The translations under genes and the position numbers were made by a program. Positions 1 to 6,185 of a stretch of 6,190 nucleotides of DNA are shown here, piece by piece; position 1 is the stretch's first letter, and every line of letters begins with the position of its first letter. The DNA is from an uncultured Anaerolineae bacterium (lineage in GTDB: Bacteria; Chloroflexota; Anaerolineae; Anaerolineales; Villigracilaceae), in contig CAIRYE010000176.1 of NCBI GenBank assembly GCA_903882765.1, positions 1 through 6,190 of the forward strand, in the 5' to 3' direction. The notes under the pieces are model-generated. The model was not told the DNA's origin, ran no database searches, and saw nothing but the letters and a program-made list of their open reading frames with translations.

Positions 1-141
1 GATTCTTTTCCTTCCAGGACTTTGCTACACAATTGAAAAGACACAACCAGCGCTCTAACAATATGCCGATGAGACCTTTGAATTATCGTTCCCCTTTGGT
101 TTTTCTTGCCGCATGTGTCTAATATGTTTGACAAACCTACA
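1..141 (+). mobile_element. Possible right end of an insertion sequence
   Basis: If the frame at 3-122 is a transposase, the element should end shortly after its stop codon. The sequence just past the stop, TGTTTGACAAACCTACA (125-141), ends in ACA and reads TGTAGGTTTGTCAAACA on the other strand. TGT...ACA termini are common in IS3/IS481-like elements, so 141 is a plausible boundary. The left terminus and any target duplication are outside the window, so the boundary is inferred. Confidence 0.3.
3..122 (+). CDS. C-terminal end of a DDE/integrase-type transposase (partial, 5' end outside window)
   Basis: An open frame enters from the left edge and stops at TAA 120-122, giving 39 visible residues. 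The tail contains QLKRHNQRSNN, then MPMRPLNYRSPLVFL. This resembles the C-terminal signature of integrase-core transposases (IS3/IS481-like), in which an Asn and an RP pair precede a 'G/N-Y-x-S-P-x-x-F-L' block. No catalytic D, D or E residue lies in the visible part, so the call rests on this short motif alone. The frame is on the same strand as the sugar operon but unrelated to it. Whether the missing upstream part is intact cannot be seen. The alternative is a chance open frame, since 39 codons is short. Confidence 0.5.
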   Translation, partial: FFSFQDFATQLKRHNQRSNNMPMRPLNYRSPLVFLAACV

Positions 142-170
142 GTAGCCCAAAGCCCTTCCCATTTTCACTC

Positions 171-199
171 TTGACAACCCAATAAGAACTCCCTATAAT
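171..199 (+). promoter_or_regulatory. Sigma-70-type promoter of the LacI-family regulator gene
   Basis: TTGACA at 171-176 and TATAAT at 194-199 both match the housekeeping consensus exactly and are separated by the optimal 17 bases. Transcription should start near 206, only about 20 bases before the ATG at 226. The operator at 207-220 sits directly on the predicted start, so repressor binding there should block initiation. The stretch between the putative IS end and this promoter (about 142-170) shows nothing else I can support. Confidence 0.85.
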
Positions 200-206
200 G
201 GATTTA

Positions 207-220
207 TTGAAACGGTTCAA
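207..220 (+). promoter_or_regulatory. LacI-family operator O1 (regulator gene)
   Basis: TTGAAACGGTTCAA is a near-perfect 14-base palindrome centred on CG, with one mismatched pair. LacI/PurR-type repressors bind this architecture, with the hinge leucine inserting at the central CG step. It begins 8 bases after the -10 hexamer and ends 5 bases before the ATG. The same core recurs before the transport genes, so autoregulation of the repressor plus control of the operon is the simplest reading. Binding is inferred. Confidence 0.85.
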
Positions 221-225
221 CTCCT

Positions 226-1254
226 ATGACAACTATTCGTGATATTGCATCCTCCGCCGGCGTTTCCATTGGAACAGTATCCAACTATTTAAACGATCCA
301 GAACTGGTAGCCCCCGAAACCCGCAAGAAGATCCAAGAAAAGATCAAAGAATATAACTATCACCCCAAGGCTGCCGCCCGCAGCCTCAAATCGCGCCAGA
401 CCCAACGCATCGGCCTCGTTCGCATCATCTCCCCCGAAGACTACCGCAGCACCGACCCAGGCGATAACGCCTTCCTCGAGCTCCTAGCCGGCCTCAACAC
501 CATGGCCGCCGAGAATGGCTACGACCTGCTCATCTCCGCCGCGAAAAACAACGAAGAAGAACTAAAGACCTACGCCCGCCTCATCGGCTCCGGCCAAGTA
601 GATGGTCTAATTGTTATGGGCATCCAGCGAAAAGATGAGCGACTGCCATTCCTGATGGAAAAAAACATCCCCTTTGTGGCGTACGGCCGCTCAGAAACAG
701 AAGCAAACTACCCATTTGTGGATGTAAATGGCGCTGAAGGCATCACAAAAGCCATAAAATACCTCTCCGACCTCGGCCATACCAAAATTGCCTACATCAC
801 CCCGCCCGAAGGCCTCATGTGCACACAGCAACGCTGGGATGGCTATCTGCAAGGTATCGAAGAATGCAACCTGCCCTTCCATAGCGATTACGTCGTAGAA
901 GGCGCTTTCAGCCAACGCTCCGGCCAGATCTCCTCCCACCTCTTATTAGACCTACCCGAACCGCCCACCGCCATTCTCACCGCCAGCGATATCTGCGCCT
1001 TCGGCGCCATGCGCGCAATACAGTCCCGCGGGTTAGAAGTCGGCAAGGATATTTCAGTGGTTGGCTTTGATGATATCAGCCTCGCCGATATGTTTCACCC
1101 ATCCCTTACAACCATCTCACAACCCTTCCGCAAGATCGGTTTTGAATTAATGCAGTCCCTCATTTCAGTAATTTCAGGCGATAACCCTATGCCCCAATCG
1201 ATCCTCAACCCTGATCTCGTTGTCAGGCGATCCACAGGGCGTGTTCTTTCCTGA
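226..1254 (+). CDS. LacI-family transcriptional regulator (sugar-responsive repressor)
   Basis: This 342-residue protein has the usual LacI-family length and layout. Residues 3-23 form the N-terminal helix-turn-helix (TIRDIASSAGVSIGTVSNYLN), with I15, G16 and N20 at the positions that set operator specificity. The hinge (residues 47-56, AAARSLKS) has Leu54 at the same number as the PurR minor-groove leucine. Residues 62-342 form a periplasmic-binding-protein-like effector domain: D166-G169 (DVNG), R203-W204-D205-G206-Y207 in the ligand region, V278-I284 (VVGFDDI), then the PSLTTISQP and VVRRSTG blocks. The start at 226 is fixed by the HTH, which begins at residue 3. No Shine-Dalgarno is visible before it. 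It lies upstream of and codirectional with a sugar ABC transporter and a GH66 enzyme, and matching operators precede both units, so it is probably a local repressor. The effector is unknown; an oligosaccharide is the natural guess. Confidence 0.95.
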   Translation: MTTIRDIASSAGVSIGTVSNYLNDPELVAPETRKKIQEKIKEYNYHPKAAARSLKSRQTQRIGLVRIISPEDYRSTDPGDNAFLELLAGLNTMAAENGYDLLISAAKNNEEELKTYARLIGSGQVDGLIVMGIQRKDERLPFLMEKNIPFVAYGRSETEANYPFVDVNGAEGITKAIKYLSDLGHTKIAYITPPEGLMCTQQRWDGYLQGIEECNLPFHSDYVVEGAFSQRSGQISSHLLLDLPEPPTAILTASDICAFGAMRAIQSRGLEVGKDISVVGFDDISLADMFHPSLTTISQPFRKIGFELMQSLISVISGDNPMPQSILNPDLVVRRSTGRVLS

Positions 1255-1270
1255 TTTTTTTAAGTATTTA

Positions 1271-1284
1271 TTGAAACGGTTCAG
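1271..1284 (+). promoter_or_regulatory. LacI-family operator O2 (transporter/hydrolase operon)
   Basis: TTGAAACGGTTCAG repeats the O1 core. The identity extends over 18 bases, ATTTATTGAAACGGTTCA, at 202-219 and 1266-1283. It starts 16 bases after the regulator stop codon and 131 bases before the binding-protein ATG. I could not find a convincing -35/-10 pair here. An AT-rich TTTAAGTATTTA immediately upstream (1259-1270) would place a weak -10 in the same position relative to the operator as at O1. The operon may also receive read-through from the regulator promoter. Confidence 0.8.
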
Positions 1285-1401
1285 TCAGTTTCTGGCCCCA
1301 TCGGTTAGAAAAAGAAAGGAGTTTAGCAAAAGCCCGCCAAATCAACTTCACTTTTTGATGATTTCAAACAAAAGTACATTTCAATTTAAGGAGTTTTGAA
1401 G
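1285..1401 (+). other. Leader region of the binding-protein gene, with Shine-Dalgarno
   Basis: This is untranslated sequence between operator O2 and the binding-protein start. The strong Shine-Dalgarno AAGGAG (1388-1393) is 8 bases before ATG 1402. It is only 2 bases before the in-frame TTG at 1396, which decides the start in favour of 1402. A second AAAGGAG at 1315-1321 has no start codon at a suitable distance. A short TTTGA-N5-TCAAA inverted repeat lies at 1354-1368. No recognisable riboswitch or terminator is seen. Confidence 0.6.
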
Positions 1402-2712
1402 ATGAAGAAAAGTTACCTGTTCGTCCTTGTTTCCCTCATGATCGTTATGAGCGTAGTACTCGGTGCCTGCGCCCCCGCAGCCACCCCCGAGCCCGCCGCT
1501 GAAGCCCCCGCCGAAGCCCCTGTTGTTGCCACCGAAGTTCCTGCTACCGAAGTACCCGCTCCTGTCGCTATTCGCTACTGGCACACCATGAGTGACGCTG
1601 AAGCCGCCAAGTTGGACGAGGTTATCGCCGCTTTTGAAGCCGCAAACCCTGGCATCACCGTTGAAGCCACTCGTTACGCTTACGGCGATTTCAAGACCGC
1701 TATCCTTACCGCTATCGCTGGTGGTGATGTTCCCGATACTGCCCGTATGGATATCGCTTGGGTTTCTGAATTTGCTAGCCAAGGTGCTCTTATGCAGCTT
1801 GATGGCGCTATGCCCGATTTTGATACCATCGCTGCCTCTGTCTTCCCCGGCCCTCTCTCCACAAACAAATGGGATGGCCACTACTATGGTCTGCCCCAGA
1901 ACACCAACACCCAGGTATTGGTTTATAACAAAGCTTCCTTCGAAGCCGCTGGCATCGCCGCAGCCCCCACCACCATGGAAGAATTCGCTACCGTCGCCTG
2001 CGCCCTTACTGATACTGCCAAAGGTACCTACGGCTTCGCCGAAGGTGGTACTTACTTCTGGGCACCCGCTCCTATCTTCTATGCTATGGGCGGCAAGGTT
2101 ACCGATCCTGAAATCACCACCGCTACCGGCTACGTAAACAGTGCCGAGAGTGTTGCCGCTTTCACGATGCTCAAAGATCTGTATGACAAAGGCTGCCTCT
2201 CTCCCAACTTGTTGGGCGGCGGCATTGCTACCGATGCTGGCCAAGGTACTGGTATCTATGGCATGATCATTGATGGCCCATGGATGGTTGATATTTATAA
2301 AGGAAACTATCCTGATCTCAAGTACGATTTCGCTTTGATCCCTGCCGGCCCCAATGGTACCAGCTCGGTCGTTGGCGGCGAAGATGTCGTCATTCTTGGC
2401 GGCTCTAAGAACGCTGAAGCGGCTCAGAAATGGGTTTCTTACCTCATGAGCGTTGATACTCAAAAAGCGCTTGCCCAAGTTGGTGTTATGCCTACCATCG
2501 CCAGCCTCACCGGTGATGCCTCCCTGCCCGCTTACTTCGGCATCTTCATGGAACAGTTGAAGACCGCCCAAGCCCGCGTTCCAAGCCCCAAGTGGAGCGA
2601 TATGGACAACGCCATCAACAACGCTTACCAACGCATTCTCAAGGGCGAACAAGCTCCTCAGGCTGCTCTTGACCAAGCTGCCGCTGAAATTGATGCCCTG
2701 TTAGTGAAATAG
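1402..2712 (+). CDS. Sugar ABC transporter substrate-binding lipoprotein (CUT1 family)
   Basis: This 436-residue extracytoplasmic solute-binding protein belongs to the family 1 (MalE/UgpB-like) group. A lipoprotein signal peptide runs from MKKSY through a hydrophobic core to the lipobox LGAC, with Cys23 as the lipidated residue. Residues 24-56 form a low-complexity Ala/Pro/Glu/Val/Thr linker containing ATEVP twice. The mature fold starts at IRYWHTM (57-63). Family features follow: an early DEVIAAFEAANPGITVE segment, YGLPQNTNTQVLVYNK, the hinge-region IDGPWMVDIYK, a VVGGEDVVIL strand and a C-terminal helical block ending in IDALLVK. It should sit on the outer face of the membrane and deliver substrate to the permeases at 2815 and 3722. 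Codons favour GCT/GCC, GTT, GGT and ACC much more than in the permease genes, consistent with high expression. The ligand cannot be read from sequence; the GH66 partner suggests an alpha-1,6-linked gluco-oligosaccharide. Confidence 0.93.
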   Translation: MKKSYLFVLVSLMIVMSVVLGACAPAATPEPAAEAPAEAPVVATEVPATEVPAPVAIRYWHTMSDAEAAKLDEVIAAFEAANPGITVEATRYAYGDFKTAILTAIAGGDVPDTARMDIAWVSEFASQGALMQLDGAMPDFDTIAASVFPGPLSTNKWDGHYYGLPQNTNTQVLVYNKASFEAAGIAAAPTTMEEFATVACALTDTAKGTYGFAEGGTYFWAPAPIFYAMGGKVTDPEITTATGYVNSAESVAAFTMLKDLYDKGCLSPNLLGGGIATDAGQGTGIYGMIIDGPWMVDIYKGNYPDLKYDFALIPAGPNGTSSVVGGEDVVILGGSKNAEAAQKWVSYLMSVDTQKALAQVGVMPTIASLTGDASLPAYFGIFMEQLKTAQARVPSPKWSDMDNAINNAYQRILKGEQAPQAALDQAAAEIDALLVK

Positions 2713-2732
2713 TTCAAAAAGGTTTTATACTA

Positions 2733-2769
2733 GTTTCCAAGGTGAGTGTTTCCCCCTCACCTTGGAAAC
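2733..2769 (+). promoter_or_regulatory. Strong intergenic stem-loop between binding-protein and permease genes
   Basis: A perfect 14-bp inverted repeat, GTTTCCAAGGTGAG (2733-2746) and CTCACCTTGGAAAC (2756-2769), encloses a 9-base loop. It starts 20 bases after the binding-protein stop. No T-run follows on either strand, so it is not a canonical intrinsic terminator. In analogous operons (E. coli malE-malF is the classic case) a structure here protects the binding-protein mRNA from 3' decay, giving far more binding protein than permease. That role is inferred. Partial termination is the alternative. Confidence 0.8.
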
Positions 2770-2814
2770 ACTCTCGATCCAAAAGCAAGAAATTTTCCAA
2801 AGGTATTTGTTGTT

Positions 2815-3720
2815 ATGAGCCAAACAACCCGATCTGAAAAAAAACGCAACCAAATACTTCCCGCAATTATTTTTTTAATTCCTGGTTTTACCCTCTTATT
2901 TGTTTTTTTTCTTGGTCCGCTGCTCTATTCTTTCCGTATTAGTTTTTACCAATGGAATTTTGCCCACCCAGATCGTTCTGTCTTTGTAGGGCTCGCTAAT
3001 TACATCACCCAACTCACCAACCCCATCTTCCACCGCGCCATTCTCAACACCTTCGCTTACACACTCATAACCGTTAGCCTCAAAATGGTGCTCGGCTTTT
3101 TTGTGGCGTTGGTGCTCAACCAAAAGATCCCCGCCCGTTCCTTTTTCCGAGTTGCTTATTACCTGCCTGTCATCACCAGCTGGGTCATTGTCTCGCTTCT
3201 ATTTATGTACATGTTCAGCGGTATGGGCGGTTTGGTCAATTATTTTCTAAAAGATGTACTTCACGTTATCAGCAAGAACATAATGTGGCTCGCCGATCCA
3301 ATTCTCGCGCTTATTCCGGTGATCTTGGTGGATATCTGGAAAGGCGTTGGCTGGGCTACGGTCATCTTCCTTTCAGGCTTACAATCCATTCCAATGGAAT
3401 TACTGGAAGCCGCCGAAGTAGACGGCGCTAGCCCTTGGCAGCGGTTAATTAAGATCATCCTACCGCTAATGCGCGGAACGATCGTTTTCTTGATCGTGGT
3501 GCTGTTATTAGGCGGATTAAATTCGTACGTGCCATTCCAGCTCATCACCCACGGCAACCCCATGGACCAAACCCACTCCATCCTCACGCTAATGTATCGC
3601 GCTACCTTTACCCGTATGGATTTTGGCAACGGCGCGGCGATCAGCTACTTGCTCACTTTATTTGTTTTTGCCCTTAGCATCATTCAGTTGAAATTGCTCA
3701 ACAAGCCGATAGGAGAATGA
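2815..3720 (+). CDS. Sugar ABC transporter permease 1 (MalF/UgpA-like, CUT1)
   Basis: This 301-residue inner-membrane permease subunit has about six hydrophobic segments, near residues 15-40, 76-101, 112-136, 162-187, 220-236 and 272-292. The cytoplasmic EAA loop is clear: E198-A199-A200, G204 four residues on, then IILP, which docks on the ATPase. I chose ATG 2815 over the in-frame GTG at 2746. The GTG lies inside the stem-loop and would add 23 residues (PPHLGNTLDPKARN...) not typical of the family. An AAAGG at 2799-2803 precedes 2815, at a longish spacing of 11 bases. The first 100 bases of the gene hold A8, T7 and T8 runs. It should pair with the product of the next gene to form the transmembrane channel, and is translated nearly back-to-back with it (one base between). 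Confidence 0.93.
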   Translation: MSQTTRSEKKRNQILPAIIFLIPGFTLLFVFFLGPLLYSFRISFYQWNFAHPDRSVFVGLANYITQLTNPIFHRAILNTFAYTLITVSLKMVLGFFVALVLNQKIPARSFFRVAYYLPVITSWVIVSLLFMYMFSGMGGLVNYFLKDVLHVISKNIMWLADPILALIPVILVDIWKGVGWATVIFLSGLQSIPMELLEAAEVDGASPWQRLIKIILPLMRGTIVFLIVVLLLGGLNSYVPFQLITHGNPMDQTHSILTLMYRATFTRMDFGNGAAISYLLTLFVFALSIIQLKLLNKPIGE

Positions 3721-3721
3721 G

Positions 3722-4555
3722 ATGAAACGATCCAAGTTTCTTTACAAGGCCGTTTCAGTCCTCTTCCTGATCGTAGGGTTAGGCATTGTGGCGGTTCCCA
3801 TTTGGTATATGGTCTCTACCGCCTTTAAGCCACAGACCATGGTGTTCGAAATGCCACCTCAGTTATGGCCAATTCCATCCACCTTGAAAAACTTTGTCAA
3901 GGCGGTAACCACCGATCACTTCCTGCTGTATTTTTGGAACAGTGTCAAGGTTGCTTTTTCCGCCACAATTCTCACGGTGTTGGTAAGCTCTATGTTGGCG
4001 TACGCCTTTGCCCGCCTCACCTTCCCCTTCAAAGAAAACCTGTTCTACATCCTGCTGCTTGGTATGATGGTTCCGCCGGTGATGCTGATCATCCCGCAGT
4101 TCATCATCTCGCATAACCTCAATCTGTACAACAACCTTTGGGGGCTGATCTTGGTTTACATCACCATGAACATCTCGATGCAAACCTTTTTACTGCGCGG
4201 TGTCTTTGAAAACGTACCTCGTGACCTTGAAGAAGCCGCCATGATCGACGGCGCCAGCCCCTTCACCATTTTTTCACAAATCATCCTACCGCTCTCCGGA
4301 CCGGGCTTGGCGGTGGTTGTCATCAACTCCTTCCTTTACTCGTGGGAGGAATTTACCTGGGCGAATGTGAATATCGCCGATTCTGCCAACCGAACACTTC
4401 CCATTGGCATCGCCCTTTTCCAATCAGAACACCTTACCGAATGGGGGCAGGTTTTTTCAGCCTCGCTGATCGCTCTCGTTCCGGTCATCATCATCTTTTT
4501 ACTCTTCCAACGTTATTTTGTTCAAGGTATATCAACAACGGGAATTAAAGGTTAG
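3722..4555 (+). CDS. Sugar ABC transporter permease 2 (MalG/UgpE-like, CUT1)
   Basis: This 277-residue second permease subunit has predicted membrane spans near residues 9-31, 73-96, 106-128, 138-158, 193-209 and 243-264. The EAA motif is E171-A172-A173 with G177, followed by IILP. The C-terminus, GISTTGIKG, matches the short 'G(x)KG' ending common in MalG-type subunits. The Shine-Dalgarno AGGAGA (3711-3716) overlaps the end of the first permease gene and sits 5 bases before ATG 3722. One base separates the two genes, which implies coupled, roughly 1:1 synthesis as expected for a heterodimeric channel. No ATPase gene follows. CUT1 importers often share one MsmK/MalK-type ATPase encoded elsewhere. 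Confidence 0.94.
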   Translation: MKRSKFLYKAVSVLFLIVGLGIVAVPIWYMVSTAFKPQTMVFEMPPQLWPIPSTLKNFVKAVTTDHFLLYFWNSVKVAFSATILTVLVSSMLAYAFARLTFPFKENLFYILLLGMMVPPVMLIIPQFIISHNLNLYNNLWGLILVYITMNISMQTFLLRGVFENVPRDLEEAAMIDGASPFTIFSQIILPLSGPGLAVVVINSFLYSWEEFTWANVNIADSANRTLPIGIALFQSEHLTEWGQVFSASLIALVPVIIIFLLFQRYFVQGISTTGIKG

Positions 4556-4560
4556 GACGA

Positions 4561-6150
4561 ATGAATATCGCTTCAACAATAAAATTGCTTGATCTGTACC
4601 CTTCAAGCGGTACCTATCACCCTGGCGAAGAAGTGACCCTCTGCTTGATCGCTGAATCAGATACGGAATATCAACAAGAGTTTCGGGCTGTTATCTATCA
4701 TGGGCCCGATGTCGCAGATATTCTCACGCAGAAACAGCTTGTACAAGTTGGGCGTCAAAAGATCACTTTCCATTGGCAGCCCCCCGCCAACAGCCCTGCC
4801 GGCTACGGGGTGCAGCTCGTGCTTGAAGGCGGCGCGGCGGAGGATTCGCTCGAAACCGCCTTTGATGTTTTACAGAGTTGGACGAATTTTCCGCGCTACG
4901 GTTTCTTATGCGATTTCTTCCCAACGCGCGCTGAAGAAGAGAAAACCATCGAATCTTTAGCGAAGTATCACATCAATGGTCTGCAATTTTACGATTGGCA
5001 GTATCGCCACGACCAACTGGTTCCCCCCACAGATGATTTTTTGGACCCACTCGGTCGATCACTCTCATTAAATAGGATCAGAACCTTGATCGCCGCCGCT
5101 CACCGCCACGGAATTGCTGCAATGCCCTACCTTACCATCTACGCGGCATCTGCCTCCTTTTGGAGAAGCCATCCCGAGTGGATGCTGTACGATCCTGATA
5201 AAAAACCCATCCCGTTCGGGGATGACTTTTTGGGCATTATGAATCCTGCCAAAGGCAGCGCTTGGCACGATCACTTACTGCGAGAGTGCGCGTCTGTTCT
5301 TTCGGCCCTGCCCTTTGACGGCCTGCACATCGACCAATTTGGCGAACCCAAGACCGCCTTCGATGCAAGCGGCCTCGCGGTAGACCTGCCCCAAGCTTTC
5401 CATGATTTCATCGCGGATGCCGCTGCCCAACACCCAGATGCGCCCATTCTGTTCAACGCGGTTGGCAACTGGCCCATCGAAACGCTGGCTACTTCTGCCA
5501 CTTCCTTTAACTACATCGAAATTTGGCCGCCGGATGTTTCCTACAGCGATGTCGTTCGCATCGTTCGCAATGCCCGGAAACTCTCTTCAGACAAACCGGT
5601 CACCATCGCCCTCTATATCCCTGCCAGCCAAGAGCTCAATAATCTACGCGCCAACGCATTGATCATCTCCGCAGGTGGCACTCGAATTGAGATCGGTGAA
5701 GAGGATAGGTTGCTCAGCGACCCATATTTCCCCAAACATGAGGAAATGACCCCTGAACTAAAGGCAGCTTTACGCAAGCAATACGACTTGATCATCCGTT
5801 ATGAAGAGTGGTTCGGGCCCTTGGTGAACGAAACAACCCCTATTAGCATCAAGATCCCCGCCGGCATAGAAGCCTTTTATCGCCAAGGGAACCACAAGGC
5901 TTCGCTCTCCTTGGTCAACTTAAATAGCGAAACACCGCTAACGTGGAATACTGAAAATCCTGATCTGATCCCCTACGATGAATTCGATATCGAAGTAGCC
6001 CTACCGAATCGTCCAAACAGAGTGTTATGGGTCGATATCGACGGTTCTACTTTGACACCTTCCCATCTTGAAAACCATTATAAGGATGGTGTTTGTACCA
6101 TCAGAATCCCGCGGTTGAGCCTCTGGACCGTTCTTCTTTTTGAATTTTAA
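4561..6150 (+). CDS. Glycoside hydrolase family 66 enzyme (dextranase/CITase-like), predicted cytoplasmic
   Basis: This 529-residue protein acts on alpha-1,6-glucan bonds if the family call is right. Residues 1-105 look like an N-terminal beta-sandwich (SSGTYHPGEEVTLCL). A catalytic (beta/alpha)8 domain follows from W107: RYGF (112-115), HINGLQFYDWQYRHD (137-151), MPY (188-190), NP (228-229), HIDQFG (256-261) and FNAVGNW (298-304). YIEIWP (318-323) and the late SAGGTRIEIGE...PYFP block (370-391) are highly characteristic of GH66. By position, D258 is the likely nucleophile and E320 the acid/base. A C-terminal beta domain ends in SLWTVLLFEF. There is no signal peptide, unlike secreted dextranases, and no room for the CBM35 insert of cycloisomaltooligosaccharide glucanotransferases. 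The start is 5 bases after the permease stop, with AAAGG at 4547-4551. It most likely degrades imported isomaltooligosaccharides or cyclodextrans. Hydrolase versus transglycosylase activity is undecided. Confidence 0.85.
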   Translation: MNIASTIKLLDLYPSSGTYHPGEEVTLCLIAESDTEYQQEFRAVIYHGPDVADILTQKQLVQVGRQKITFHWQPPANSPAGYGVQLVLEGGAAEDSLETAFDVLQSWTNFPRYGFLCDFFPTRAEEEKTIESLAKYHINGLQFYDWQYRHDQLVPPTDDFLDPLGRSLSLNRIRTLIAAAHRHGIAAMPYLTIYAASASFWRSHPEWMLYDPDKKPIPFGDDFLGIMNPAKGSAWHDHLLRECASVLSALPFDGLHIDQFGEPKTAFDASGLAVDLPQAFHDFIADAAAQHPDAPILFNAVGNWPIETLATSATSFNYIEIWPPDVSYSDVVRIVRNARKLSSDKPVTIALYIPASQELNNLRANALIISAGGTRIEIGEEDRLLSDPYFPKHEEMTPELKAALRKQYDLIIRYEEWFGPLVNETTPISIKIPAGIEAFYRQGNHKASLSLVNLNSETPLTWNTENPDLIPYDEFDIEVALPNRPNRVLWVDIDGSTLTPSHLENHYKDGVCTIRIPRLSLWTVLLFEF

Positions 6151-6173
6151 CTTATCCTATACAATACACATCC

Positions 6174-6177
6174 GGAG
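6174..6177 (+). promoter_or_regulatory. Ribosome binding site of the next gene
   Basis: GGAG lies 8 bases before the ATG at 6186, an ideal distance. Only 35 bases separate the GH66 stop from this ATG and no stem-loop terminator is seen between them. The next gene is therefore probably in the same operon. Confidence 0.55.
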
Positions 6178-6185
6178 CCGAATAA

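Noticed and set aside
41..75. tRNA-like D-arm on the - strand (TTGTTAGAGCGCTGGT)
   Set aside because: It resembles a D-loop and the following stem start, but the D-stem does not pair fully, no anticodon stem forms and no T-arm (GTTCGA) follows. The same bases read as the transposase-like tail on the + strand.
1224..1261. Possible terminator at the end of the regulator gene (T7 run after the stop)
   Set aside because: Only CAGG/CCTG and CAC/GTG partial arms precede the T-run, with large internal loops. The stem is too weak for an intrinsic terminator.
1354..1368. Third operator-like inverted repeat TTTGA-N5-TCAAA
   Set aside because: It has odd-length symmetry and no central CG, so it does not match the LacI-type architecture of O1 and O2.
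1358..1399. 13-codon leader peptide ending just before the binding-protein ATG
   Set aside because: It has no Shine-Dalgarno at proper distance and contains no run of codons suggesting attenuation. It is probably chance.
1381..2676. Long open frame of 431 codons on the - strand, opposite the binding-protein gene
   Set aside because: Its product is Gly/Ser-rich with no recognisable domain. It mirrors the strong codon bias of the + strand gene, which has a lipobox and family motifs.
2746..2814. Extended permease 1 start at GTG 2746
   Set aside because: The start codon lies in the stem of the hairpin, has no Shine-Dalgarno and adds residues unlike the family N-terminus. ATG 2815 is better.
6140..6165. 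TTGAAT and TACAAT as a promoter for the downstream gene
   Set aside because: The spacer is only 14 bases and the -35 match is poor. The gene is more likely cotranscribed.
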